Shown one piece after another: positions 31,247 through 39,671 of a stretch of 64,000 nt of DNA (position 1 is the stretch's first letter; each line of letters starts with the position of its first letter). The notes beneath the pieces were generated by a model, which saw nothing but the letters and a program-made list of their open reading frames with translations, did not search any database and was not told the origin of the DNA. Made by a program: the position numbers and the translations under genes. The stretch comes from Galbibacter pacificus (lineage in GTDB: Bacteria > Bacteroidota > Bacteroidia > Flavobacteriales > Flavobacteriaceae), in the NCBI RefSeq assembly GCF_029603155.1, contig NZ_JAPMUA010000001.1, positions 868,001 to 932,000 of the forward strand, in the 5' to 3' direction.

Positions 31247-32434
31247 ATGAAGCGAGTTATTGTAGGCTTATCGGGGGGAGTAGATTCCAGTGTTACGGCA
31301 TACCTGTTAAAAGAACAAGGATATGAAGTAATTGGATTGTTCATGAAAAACTGGCATGATGATTCCGTGACCATTTCCAATGAATGTCCTTGGCTGGAAG
31401 ATAGCAATGATGCATTGATGGTCGCCGAAAAATTGGGCATACCTTTTCAAACTGTAGACTTAAGCGAACAGTACAAAGAACGTATTGTTGATTATATGTT
31501 TAATGAATATGAAAGAGGGCGGACACCAAACCCTGACGTACTATGTAACCGTGAAATTAAATTTGATGTTTTTTTAAAAATTGCCCTTGACCTAGGTGCC
31601 GATTATGTGGCAACGGGGCATTATTGCCGAAAAGAGACTGTTGAAATAAATGGAAAACCAGTACATAGGCTTTTGGCGGGGGTAGACCCTAATAAGGACC
31701 AGTCTTATTTTTTGTGCCAGCTTTCTCAAGAACAATTGAGCAGGACATTATTTCCCATAGGGGAACTTACCAAACCGGAAGTACGTAAAATAGCTTCTGA
31801 AAACAATTTAATTACCGCAGAAAAGAAAGATTCGCAAGGACTTTGCTTTATCGGGAAAGTACGATTGCCCGATTTTCTTCAGCAAAAATTAAAGCCGAAA
31901 GAAGGACAAATTATCGAGGTTGCTCCCGAAAAGGTATTGGAAAAGCGTATTGTTCCCGCTTTTCACTCAAAAAAAGAAGAATTGGAATTTAATGCGCAAA
32001 AGGTTAATTACAGCACTGCCGATGGAAAAGTAGTTGGCAAGCACCAAGGGGCACATTATTTTACCAAAGGGCAACGCAAAGGATTGGCAGTTGGGGGAAC
32101 GCCCGAACCTTTGTTTGTTATTGAAACCGATGTAGATGAAAATGTAATTTATACGGGGCAAGGGAAAAATCACCCCGGATTGTATAGAAAAGCCTTGTTT
32201 GTTACCAACGACGAATTGCATTGGGTGCGTGAGGACCTAGCTTTAAAGGTAGATGACACCATCGAAGTAATGGCACGTATACGTTACAGGCAACCCTTAC
32301 AAAAAGCAACGCTTTATAAAGTTGATAGCGGACTGTATGTAGATTTTGAACAAGCTCAAAGTGCCATCACCGAAGGCCAGTTTGTAGCATTTTATCTTGG
32401 TGAAGAATTAATTGGATCAGGGGTTATTAGTTAA
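31247..32434 (+). CDS. mnmA: tRNA 2-thiouridine(34) synthase MnmA
   Basis: ATP-pyrophosphatase that thiolates U34 of Lys, Glu and Gln tRNAs. The P-loop GLSGGVDSSVTAYLL is at residues 6-20. The two catalytic cysteines are present, in DVLCNREIKF and SQGLCFIGKV. The C-terminal barrels (YFTKGQRKGLAVGG and later) complete the fold. At 395 residues it is slightly longer than E. coli MnmA (about 368), mainly through an insert near residues 205-265 (EVAPEKVLEKRIVPAFHSKK). It acts in the same wobble-modification pathway as mnmD at 6.3 kb. Confidence 0.96.
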   Translation: MKRVIVGLSGGVDSSVTAYLLKEQGYEVIGLFMKNWHDDSVTISNECPWLEDSNDALMVAEKLGIPFQTVDLSEQYKERIVDYMFNEYERGRTPNPDVLCNREIKFDVFLKIALDLGADYVATGHYCRKETVEINGKPVHRLLAGVDPNKDQSYFLCQLSQEQLSRTLFPIGELTKPEVRKIASENNLITAEKKDSQGLCFIGKVRLPDFLQQKLKPKEGQIIEVAPEKVLEKRIVPAFHSKKEELEFNAQKVNYSTADGKVVGKHQGAHYFTKGQRKGLAVGGTPEPLFVIETDVDENVIYTGQGKNHPGLYRKALFVTNDELHWVREDLALKVDDTIEVMARIRYRQPLQKATLYKVDSGLYVDFEQAQSAITEGQFVAFYLGEELIGSGVIS

Positions 32435-32466
32435 TTTCAAGTTCAGAGTTTATGGTTGTTGTGCTA

Positions 32467-32479
32467 TTACGTAGCTATG
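32467..32479 (+). repeat. 13-bp word shared with the 16.6-kb spacer
   Basis: TTACGTAGCTATG occurs here and, inverted, at 16619-16631, both in AT-rich low-complexity spacers with nearby GTTGTT runs. It is probably a remnant of one dispersed sequence. Confidence 0.35.
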
Positions 32480-32575
32480 CTGGCACCAGTGGCTAGCCTA
32501 ATAACAATTAACAATTTCTTTAACCTCTAATCGCTTTTCTCTGGTCCCTTTTTCCATCTAAAAACAAAACTTTTC

Positions 32576-32583
32576 TATCTTTG
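32576..32583 (+). promoter_or_regulatory. -7 element ending 3 nt before the nitronate monooxygenase gene
   Basis: TATCTTTG fully matches TAnnTTTG; GAT separates it from the ATG at 32587. This is the same geometry as at guaA and predicts a leaderless transcript. Confidence 0.55.
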
Positions 32584-32586
32584 GAT

Positions 32587-33528
32587 ATGCAAAACAGGAT
32601 TTCCGAGTTATTTAATATAAAATACCCCATTGTTCAGGCCGGAATGGTATGGGCAAGTGGGTGGCGTTTGGCTTCGGCGGCTTCCAATGCAGGTATTTTA
32701 GGGATTATTGGTGCAGGTTCTATGTACCCCGAAGTACTGCGGGAACATATTCAAAAATGTAAAAAGGTCACAAATAAACCTTTTGGGGTCAATGTTCCCA
32801 TGTTATATCCAGATATCGATAAAGTAATGGAAATCATTATAGGAGAAGGTGTAAAAATAGTGTTTACCTCGGCGGGAAATCCAAAAACATGGACCTCTCA
32901 TTTAAAGTCGTATGGAATTACAGTTGTGCATGTGGTAAGTAGCGTCAAATTTGCCTTAAAGGCTCAAGAAGCAGGCGTAGATGCCATTGTGGCCGAAGGT
33001 TTTGAGGCCGGTGGACACAATGGAAGGGACGAAACCACAACGCTTGCATTAATTCCAATAGTAAAAGAGAAAATTTCCATCCCGATAATTGCCGCAGGCG
33101 GTATTGCAACTGGTAAGGGAATGTTGGCCGCTATGGTACTTGGTGCCGATGGCGTTCAGGTCGGGAGCAGGTTTGTAGCAAGCGAGGAGGCGTCTTCGCA
33201 TGTTAATTTTAAACAGATGGTAGTAAATGCTAAAGAAGGCGACACAAAACTTACCTTGAAGGAATTGGCCCCTGTACGGTTGCTGAAAAATAAATTTTTT
33301 GAAGACATACAGTCGCTTTACGCTAAAGGAACAAATAAAGACGAACTGGCAATTTTATTGGGGAAAGGACGTGCCAAAAAGGGAATGTTTGAAGGTGATT
33401 TGGAAGAGGGGGAATTGGAAATAGGGCAAATAAGCGGACTAATTCACGATATTTTACCCGTAGCTACCATTGTGAAAAATATAATAACCGAATTTGATGC
33501 GGCCAAGAAAGAAGTAACAGGCTTTTGA
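32587..33528 (+). CDS. nitronate monooxygenase / 2-nitropropane dioxygenase family protein
   Basis: FMN-dependent TIM-barrel enzyme that oxidises nitronates or, in relatives, acts as enoyl-ACP reductase FabK. The 313 residues include the opening RISELFNIKYPIVQAGMVWASG, the substrate-site EAGGHNGRDE with its histidine, and the FMN-phosphate site AAGGIATGKGMLAAMVLGADGVQVGSRF. The ATG at 32587 is chosen; a TTG two codons earlier lies within the promoter box. The exact substrate cannot be told from sequence, and a metabolic role such as propionate-3-nitronate detoxification is only a possibility. Confidence 0.9.
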   Translation: MQNRISELFNIKYPIVQAGMVWASGWRLASAASNAGILGIIGAGSMYPEVLREHIQKCKKVTNKPFGVNVPMLYPDIDKVMEIIIGEGVKIVFTSAGNPKTWTSHLKSYGITVVHVVSSVKFALKAQEAGVDAIVAEGFEAGGHNGRDETTTLALIPIVKEKISIPIIAAGGIATGKGMLAAMVLGADGVQVGSRFVASEEASSHVNFKQMVVNAKEGDTKLTLKELAPVRLLKNKFFEDIQSLYAKGTNKDELAILLGKGRAKKGMFEGDLEEGELEIGQISGLIHDILPVATIVKNIITEFDAAKKEVTGF

Positions 33529-33535
33529 GAGGCTG

Positions 33536-33778
33536 TTATTTCTTTTTCTTCTCTGGCATTGGTCCGCGTAAATGTATAATCAACCCATTTAAAAAATTCC
33601 GTAAAATCTGGTCGCCACACTCCATATATTTCGGGTGGTCTTCTTTTCTAAAAAAAGCGCCCAATTCACTTTTGCTTATTCTAAAGTCTACCAATGCCAA
33701 AATGTTTACTATATCTTCGTCGCGTAATTTGTGCGCAACACGGAGTTTCTTAAAAATATCGTTGTTTGATAATGCCAT
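33536..33778 (-). CDS. half-length DUF1456 protein (YehS-like)
   Basis: Eighty residues matching one DUF1456 repeat: NNDIFKKLRVAHKLRDEDIV, DFRISKSELGAFFRKEDHPKY and ECGDQILRNFLNGLIIHLRG. E. coli YehS carries two such repeats in about 156 residues; this protein corresponds best to the second one. It ends in a basic PEKKKK tail, so it looks complete rather than truncated. Function unknown in the family. It converges closely with the nitronate monooxygenase gene (7 nt apart). Its -7 box lies 4 nt before the ATG. Confidence 0.85.
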   Translation of the reverse strand: MALSNNDIFKKLRVAHKLRDEDIVNILALVDFRISKSELGAFFRKEDHPKYMECGDQILRNFLNGLIIHLRGPMPEKKKK

Positions 33779-33782
33779 GGTA

Positions 33783-33790
33783 CAAAGGTA
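33783..33790 (-). promoter_or_regulatory. -7 element ending 4 nt before the DUF1456 gene
   Basis: The minus strand reads TACCTTTG, a full TAnnTTTG match, and only TACC separates it from the ATG. This is another predicted leaderless start. Confidence 0.5.
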
Positions 33791-33950
33791 CGCATTGTTT
33801 ATAGCTTTTTTGAAATTATTATTGGTATGTCATTTCAAATTTTCAGTTAAGGTAAAATAACAAGGTTTGAAGCCGGTTTTACAATATTCTTCAAGAGGAT
33901 GTTTACCCAACTTCTATTTTCTTGTAGTTTGTATGCATAAATCCATTAAA

Positions 33951-33980
33951 AATAAAACGCCCCGAAATTTTTCGGGGCGC
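33951..33980 (-). terminator. terminator of the fad operon
   Basis: CGCCCCGAAA (33958-33967) pairs with TTTCGGGGCG (33970-33979). On the minus strand the hairpin is followed by TTTTATTTTT. It closes the marR-fadN-fadA-fadE transcript. Confidence 0.88.
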
Positions 33981-34027
33981 CTTTAAAACAACTAAATCCT
34001 AAAACTTAAAATTTCAAATGATATTGC

Positions 34028-35818
34028 CTAGAAGCAATATTTATTTTCTGCCGATACTTTTTCAGCTATTGTATTCCTTAGCGTCACTATATTTGGCAGG
34101 TTCGCATATTTTGTAAAGCGTTTTAAGCCCATCAACATCATGCGTTGTTCATCGCCTTCGGTAAAGGAAGCAATGCCTTCTTTTCCTTTTGAATTGATTT
34201 TTTCAACGGCATGGAACAGATTTAGCTTTGCCATGGCTATTTGTTCTTTCTGGTTTTCTTTGCCAAAACGTTTGGCATTTTTCTCGGTTCTTAAAATAGC
34301 CGATTCGGCCATGTAGATTTCAATTAGAATATCTGAAGCCGCCATTAAAAGCTGTTGATGTTCTTCCAGTTCGGGACCATACTTTTGTACTCCGGCTCCG
34401 GCAATCATTAAAAATGCTTTTTTGAGCTTACCGATAATTTCCTTTTCTTCGGCAAATAGTTCAGAATAATCAGGAGTATCAAAATCAGGGATTCCCATCA
34501 ATTCATCTTTAACGGCCATGGCAGGTCCCAATAAGTCAACATGGCCTTTCATGGCTTTTTTAATCAACATTCCTACGGAAAGCATGCGGTTAATTTCGTT
34601 GGTACCTTCGTAAATCCTTGAAATTCGGGCATCCCTCCATGCAGATTCCATTGGGGTATCTGCCGAAAAGCCCATTCCGCCAAGAATTTGAATACCTTCA
34701 TCGGTACAATTTTGACAATCTTCTGAAGCGGCCACTTTTAAAATGGAACATTCAATGGCATATTCTTCAACACCTTTTAATTCGGCTTCTTGGTGTGAAT
34801 CTCCTTCCGATTGACGGATTTCAATCCTGTTTTCAATATCTTTTGCAGCCCGGTACACGGCAGATTCTCCAACATATGCCGCAGTTGCCATTTCGGCAAT
34901 TTTAGATTTTATGGCTCCAAATTGACTAATGGGGGTTTTAAACTGAACCCGGTCGGTGGCATATTTTACAGCTTCGGTTATTACTCTTCGTTGTGCATCC
35001 AAGCAGGCCCCAGCCAGTTTAATACGGCCAACGTTTAAGGCATTCATGGCTATTTTAAATCCATTTCCCCTTTCTGAAAGCATATTTTCAACAGGAACTT
35101 TGGTATCGCTAAAGAAAACTTGGCGGGTAGAGGAGGAGTGGATTCCTAGTTTGTGTTCTTCCTCGCCAAAAGTGATTCCGTTTGAAGAATCGTTTTCAAC
35201 AATGAAACCCGTTATATATTTATCATCTTTTATACGAGCAAAAACAATGAACAAATTTGCAAAACCGGCATTGGAAATCCACATTTTTTGCCCACTTATA
35301 AGGTAGTGCTTTCCGTCCTCAGAAAGGACGGCTTTGGTTTTTCCACTGTTGGCATCCGATCCGGCTCCCGGCTCTGTCAAGCAATAGGCACCGAACCATT
35401 CGCCAGTGGCCAATTTCGGTACATATTTTTTCTTTTGTTCCTCTGTTCCATAAAGTAAAATGGGCATGGTACCAATTCCGGTATGGGCGCCAAAAGCAGT
35501 TGCGAGCGATCCGGTTGCTCCCGAAATATAATCGCATACCAACATGGTAGTTACAAAGCCCATTCCCAGTCCGTCGTATTCTTCGGGGACTGCAATTCCC
35601 AAAAGTCCCATTTCTCCGGCCTTGCGCATTATTTCTTCGGTAAAGGCATAATCCTTTTCCTCGAAGCGTTTTTTATTAGGCCATACTTCGCGATCTACAA
35701 ATTCTTTTACAGAATCGCGCATCATTTTTTGCTCTTCGGTTAAATCTTCCGGTGTAAAAATATCTTCAGCCTTTGTTTCTTTTATCAAAAACTGACCACC
35801 TCGTGTTATGTTTTTCAT
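34028..35818 (-). CDS. fadE: acyl-CoA dehydrogenase (FadE-type)
   Basis: FAD enzyme for the first step of fatty acid beta-oxidation. From the ATG at 35818 it has 596 residues, the length of the Bacillus FadE and VLCAD-like subgroup. The N-terminal domain starts ITRGGQFLIKETKAEDIFTPEDLTEEQ. The FAD-binding CLTEPGAGSDANSG and WISNAGFANLF and the catalytic-base motif RIYEGTNEINRM are in place, and an extra C-terminal helical domain of about 150 residues follows. The longer frame to 35842 would translate a palindromic repeat (MGELEGAD) and is rejected. It is the last gene of the fad operon. Confidence 0.95.
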   Translation of the reverse strand: MKNITRGGQFLIKETKAEDIFTPEDLTEEQKMMRDSVKEFVDREVWPNKKRFEEKDYAFTEEIMRKAGEMGLLGIAVPEEYDGLGMGFVTTMLVCDYISGATGSLATAFGAHTGIGTMPILLYGTEEQKKKYVPKLATGEWFGAYCLTEPGAGSDANSGKTKAVLSEDGKHYLISGQKMWISNAGFANLFIVFARIKDDKYITGFIVENDSSNGITFGEEEHKLGIHSSSTRQVFFSDTKVPVENMLSERGNGFKIAMNALNVGRIKLAGACLDAQRRVITEAVKYATDRVQFKTPISQFGAIKSKIAEMATAAYVGESAVYRAAKDIENRIEIRQSEGDSHQEAELKGVEEYAIECSILKVAASEDCQNCTDEGIQILGGMGFSADTPMESAWRDARISRIYEGTNEINRMLSVGMLIKKAMKGHVDLLGPAMAVKDELMGIPDFDTPDYSELFAEEKEIIGKLKKAFLMIAGAGVQKYGPELEEHQQLLMAASDILIEIYMAESAILRTEKNAKRFGKENQKEQIAMAKLNLFHAVEKINSKGKEGIASFTEGDEQRMMLMGLKRFTKYANLPNIVTLRNTIAEKVSAENKYCF

Positions 35819-35822
35819 ATCA

Positions 35823-35852
35823 GCCCCCTCTAACTCCCCCAAGGGGGAGGAT
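35823..35852. repeat. GC-rich palindromic repeat, copy 1
   Basis: CCCCCTCTAACTCCCCCAAG followed by GGGGGAGGA, which folds CTCCCCC/GGGGGAG. Nearly identical to the copy at 37125-37154. It lies directly before fadE. Confidence 0.7.
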
Positions 35853-35934
35853 TTTTCCTATGAGGAGTCAATAGGATTTTTATGGTTTGTAATTCTTTAG
35901 TTTTCTATAATACTTTCCCTGTTAAGGAGGGGAT

Positions 35935-37119
35935 TTAATTCAAAAATTCGTATACCCCTGCGGCCCCTTGTCCTGTACCGACGCACATGGTAACAATGCC
36001 ATATTTGTTTTTGCGTTTCCGCATTTCGTCAAACAGTTGAACGGATAGTTTTGCTCCCGTGCATCCCAATGGATGTCCTAAAGCAATAGCGCCACCATTT
36101 ACGTTTACAATGTCTGGATTTAATCCTGTTTCCCTAATTACAGCCAACGATTGCGAAGCAAAAGCTTCGTTAAGTTCTACCAAATCGATTTGATCTAATT
36201 TCATCCCTGCTTGCTCCAATGCCTTTGGAATGGCTTTTATGGGACCGATGCCCATAATTCTCGGTGGAACTCCGACTGCGGCATAGGAAACCAGTCGTGC
36301 AATGGGTTCCAGGTTGAGTTCTTTCACCATTTTTTCGCTCATTACCAATGTAAAAGCGGCACCGTCGCTCATTTGAGATGAATTTCCTGCGGTAACGCTT
36401 CCTCCTTGTGCAAATACGGGTCGGAGTTTTCCCAAAACTTCAATTGAAGTATCGCTACGTGGGCCTTCATCTGTATCGACCGTATAAGATTTGGTAGCTT
36501 TTTTTCCTTTTCCGTCTACATATACCTGCTCAATGTTAATAGGTACAACTTGGTCTTTAAAGCGCCCTTCTTTGATTGCTTTTAATGCTTTTTGATGCGA
36601 ATTGTAAGCAAATTCATCTTGATCTTCGCGGGATACTTTGTACTGTTCGGCTACGGCCTCGGCTGTAAGTCCCATGCCCCAATAATAATCTTCATGACCG
36701 TTTTTTGCCAGTTGATAGTCGGGTACGGGTTTATATCCTCCCATAGGGATGTAGCTCATGCTCTCGGCACCACCCGCGATGATGCAGTCGGCCATTCCCG
36801 ATTGTATCTTGGCAGTGGCAATACCAATGGTTTCAAGTCCCGAAGCACAATAACGGTTTACGGTTACGCCCGGAACATCTTCAATTTTAAGTCCCATAAG
36901 CGAAATCAACCTTCCTACGTTTAATCCTTGTTCGGCCTCTGGCATGGCATTTCCCACAATAACGTCGTCTATGCGCAATTTGTCTAGTTGCGGTACTTCA
37001 TTTAGCATGTACTGAATGGTTTCGGCAGCTAGTTCATCCGGTCTTTTAAATCGGAACAACCCGCGGGGAGCTTTCCCAACGGCTGTTCTGTATGCTTTTA
37101 CGATATATGCTGTTTTCAT
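35935..37119 (-). CDS. fadA: acetyl-CoA C-acyltransferase (3-ketoacyl-CoA thiolase)
   Basis: Cleaves 3-ketoacyl-CoA to acetyl-CoA and a shortened acyl-CoA. The 394 residues are standard. The nucleophile is in VNRYCASGLETIG (about residue 91), the active-site His in GGAIALGHPLGCTGAK and the second Cys in CVGTGQGAAGVYEFL. It sits between fadN and fadE in the operon, with a palindromic repeat in each flanking spacer. An acetoacetyl-CoA-specific role is possible, but the operon context favours beta-oxidation. Confidence 0.96.
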   Translation of the reverse strand: MKTAYIVKAYRTAVGKAPRGLFRFKRPDELAAETIQYMLNEVPQLDKLRIDDVIVGNAMPEAEQGLNVGRLISLMGLKIEDVPGVTVNRYCASGLETIGIATAKIQSGMADCIIAGGAESMSYIPMGGYKPVPDYQLAKNGHEDYYWGMGLTAEAVAEQYKVSREDQDEFAYNSHQKALKAIKEGRFKDQVVPINIEQVYVDGKGKKATKSYTVDTDEGPRSDTSIEVLGKLRPVFAQGGSVTAGNSSQMSDGAAFTLVMSEKMVKELNLEPIARLVSYAAVGVPPRIMGIGPIKAIPKALEQAGMKLDQIDLVELNEAFASQSLAVIRETGLNPDIVNVNGGAIALGHPLGCTGAKLSVQLFDEMRKRKNKYGIVTMCVGTGQGAAGVYEFLN

Positions 37120-37124
37120 AATAG

Positions 37125-37231
37125 GCCCCCTCTAACTCCCCCGAGGGGGAGGATTATTATGGGGTTATTTTTATAGATTATACATTGTTTTATTATTTTA
37201 CTCCTCCCCTTAGGGGAGACTGGGTGGGGCT
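37125..37231. repeat. GC-rich palindromic repeats, copies 2 and 3, facing each other
   Basis: Copy 2 (37125-37154) matches copy 1 except for one A/G change at the loop. Copy 3 (about 37201-37231, CTCCTCCCCTTAGGGGAG then TGGGTGGGGCT) is a diverged version in the opposite orientation. They fill most of the 112-bp fadN-fadA spacer. A fourth, degenerate half copy (TTAAGGAGGGG) is at 35922-35932. Confidence 0.65.
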
Positions 37232-39637
37232 TTAATTACGTAACGGTTTTCCTGTTTTTAGCATGTGTTGTATGCGTTCCAGGGTTTTTCGTTCGGTACA
37301 AAGTGATAAAAAGGCTTCGCGTTCTAAATCCAACAAATATTGTTCTGTAACCTGCGTGGCTTCAGATAAATCGCCCCCGGCCATTACATAGGCCAATTTA
37401 TTGGCAATTTTCATATCGTGTTCAGAAATATAATTCCCGGCATTCATGGAATCGGTACCAACAAGGAACATACCCAAGGCCTGTTTTCCGAGCACTTTAA
37501 TATCTTTTCGCTTGGGTGGTTGCGTATAACCAGCTTCTGCCATTAACAAAGCATGTTTTTTTGCTTCGGCTATCAAGCGGTTATTGTTTACCACCACTAC
37601 ATCTTTTCCTTTTTGAAGGATATTTAGGTCGAAAGCTTCATGAGCTGAAGTGGAAACCTTGGCCATTCCAATATTAAGGAAGTGTTCCCGAAGTACATTT
37701 AATTCCACATCATCTTTTCTGAATAAATCAGAAGCACGCAGTGTCATTTCCTTAGAACCGCCACCACCGGGAATAACACCAACGCCAAATTCTACCAAAC
37801 CGATATAAGTTTCGGCGGCAGCCACTACCTTATCGGCATGGAGCGATAACTCGCAACCACCGCCAAGTGTCATTCCATGCGGGGCAGACACCGTAGGAAT
37901 GGCAGAATACCGCATTCGCATCATGGTATCTTGAAAAGTTTTGATAGCAAAGTTCAATTCGTCGTACTCTTGTTCTACCGCCATCATAAAAATCATCCCG
38001 ATATTGGCACCGACGGAGAAATTTGCTCCTTGATTCCCAACTACCAGACCTTGATACTCTTTTTCGGCCAGATCGATGGCTTTATTAAGTCCGGCAATAA
38101 CGTCGCCACCAAGCGTATTCATTTTAGAGCGAAACTCCACGTTAAGGATACCATCTCCCAAATCTTCTACAACTACGCCGCTGTTTTTCCAAACTTCTTT
38201 TGATTCGCGGATGTTGTCGAGAATAATAAACGCATCTTGTCCCGGCTTTTTGGTTTGTTTCTTTGTAGGGATATCATAATAATAAGTAGCCCCGTCATTT
38301 ATAGTATAGAACGATTTACTGTCATTTTCCAGCATTTCTATTACCCATTTGGCAGGCTTTTTTCCTTCGGCTTTCATTAATTCCACGCCTTTTTCTACGC
38401 CAATGGCGTCCCAAATTTCAAAAGGCCCATGTTGCCAGCCAAATCCGGCCTTCATGGCATCGTCTATGCGGTACAATTCATCTGAAATTTCAGGAATTCT
38501 GTTTTGAACATAAGCAAACAATGCAGTAAAGTTTTTACGGTAAAACTCGCCCGCCTTGTCCTTTCCGTCAACTAAAATAGAAAACCTGTCGGCTACAACA
38601 TCTACGGTTTTTGTAAGCTCTAGCGTTGCAAATTTAGCTTTTTTGCTTTCGGTATATTCCATGGAATCTAGGTCCAATGAAAGAATATTGCTTTTTCCGT
38701 CTTTATCTTTTACCTTTTTGTAAAACCCTTGTCCGCTTTTACTGCCCAACCATTTGTTGTCCATCATGGTTTGAATGAACTCGGGGAGTTTGAATAGGTC
38801 GTGGGCCTCGTCATTTGGACAGTTTTCATAAATTCCATTGGCAACATGTACCAATGTGTCCAGCCCGACCACATCTACGGTACGAAAAGTAGCCGATTTA
38901 GGGCGGCCAATTACCGGACCGGTTAATTTATCGACTTCTTCAACGGTAAGTCCTATCTCTTTTACCTGATGGAACAAACTTTGAATCCCGAAGATACCAA
39001 TACGGTTCCCGATAAAGGCAGGGGTGTCTTTGGCAAGGACCGAAGTTTTTCCAAGGAATTTTTCGCCATATGCCATTAACAAATCTGTGACTTCTTGTTT
39101 GCAATTTGGTCCGGGAACTACTTCAAAAAGTTTTAAATACCGGGGCGGGTTAAAAAAGTGCGTCACGGCAAAATGCTCTTGAAAATCCTGGCTTCGGCCT
39201 TCGTTCATGAAATGAATGGGAATTCCAGAGGTATTTGAAGTAATTAGCGTTCCGGGTTTGCGGTATTTTTCAATTTTCTCGAAGACACTTTTTTTAATGT
39301 CCAAGCGTTCAACAACAACTTCAATAACCCAATCTACATCTTTTATTTTAGAGAGATCATCTTCGAGGTTACCCGTACTAATCCTATCGGCAAATTTTTT
39401 ATTGTAGATAGGAGAGGGGTTCGATTTTAATGCAGCTGTCAAGTTATCGTTTACGATCCTATTTCTTACGGCAGGATTTTCCATGGACAAGCCTTTGGCT
39501 TTTTCCTTGTCGTTAAGTTCACGCGGAATAATATCGAGCAGTAACACTTCTGCCCCGATATTTGCAAAATGGCAGGCAATGCCACTTCCCATAATTCCAG
39601 AACCTATAACTGCTACTTTTTTGATTCTTCTCTTCAT
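37232..39637 (-). CDS. fadN: 3-hydroxyacyl-CoA dehydrogenase / enoyl-CoA hydratase fusion (FadN-type)
   Basis: Two-step beta-oxidation enzyme of 801 residues. The dehydrogenase comes first: NAD motif KVAVIGSGIMGSGIACHFAN (about 7-26), HFFNPPRYLKLFEVVPG with the active-site His, and the C-terminal helical domain to about 470. The crotonase-fold hydratase follows from about 500 (LNVEFRSKMNTLGGDV, oxyanion-hole segment NFSVGANI, later MTLGGGCELSLHADKV). This is the reverse of the E. coli FadB order and matches Bacillus FadN. The gene order fadN-fadA-fadE is also as in Bacillus. It is the second gene of the operon, 34 nt after marR. Confidence 0.95.
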   Translation of the reverse strand: MKRRIKKVAVIGSGIMGSGIACHFANIGAEVLLLDIIPRELNDKEKAKGLSMENPAVRNRIVNDNLTAALKSNPSPIYNKKFADRISTGNLEDDLSKIKDVDWVIEVVVERLDIKKSVFEKIEKYRKPGTLITSNTSGIPIHFMNEGRSQDFQEHFAVTHFFNPPRYLKLFEVVPGPNCKQEVTDLLMAYGEKFLGKTSVLAKDTPAFIGNRIGIFGIQSLFHQVKEIGLTVEEVDKLTGPVIGRPKSATFRTVDVVGLDTLVHVANGIYENCPNDEAHDLFKLPEFIQTMMDNKWLGSKSGQGFYKKVKDKDGKSNILSLDLDSMEYTESKKAKFATLELTKTVDVVADRFSILVDGKDKAGEFYRKNFTALFAYVQNRIPEISDELYRIDDAMKAGFGWQHGPFEIWDAIGVEKGVELMKAEGKKPAKWVIEMLENDSKSFYTINDGATYYYDIPTKKQTKKPGQDAFIILDNIRESKEVWKNSGVVVEDLGDGILNVEFRSKMNTLGGDVIAGLNKAIDLAEKEYQGLVVGNQGANFSVGANIGMIFMMAVEQEYDELNFAIKTFQDTMMRMRYSAIPTVSAPHGMTLGGGCELSLHADKVVAAAETYIGLVEFGVGVIPGGGGSKEMTLRASDLFRKDDVELNVLREHFLNIGMAKVSTSAHEAFDLNILQKGKDVVVVNNNRLIAEAKKHALLMAEAGYTQPPKRKDIKVLGKQALGMFLVGTDSMNAGNYISEHDMKIANKLAYVMAGGDLSEATQVTEQYLLDLEREAFLSLCTERKTLERIQHMLKTGKPLRN

Positions 39638-39671
39638 TTTTCTTTATTGAGATTAATTATGTTGATACGTT

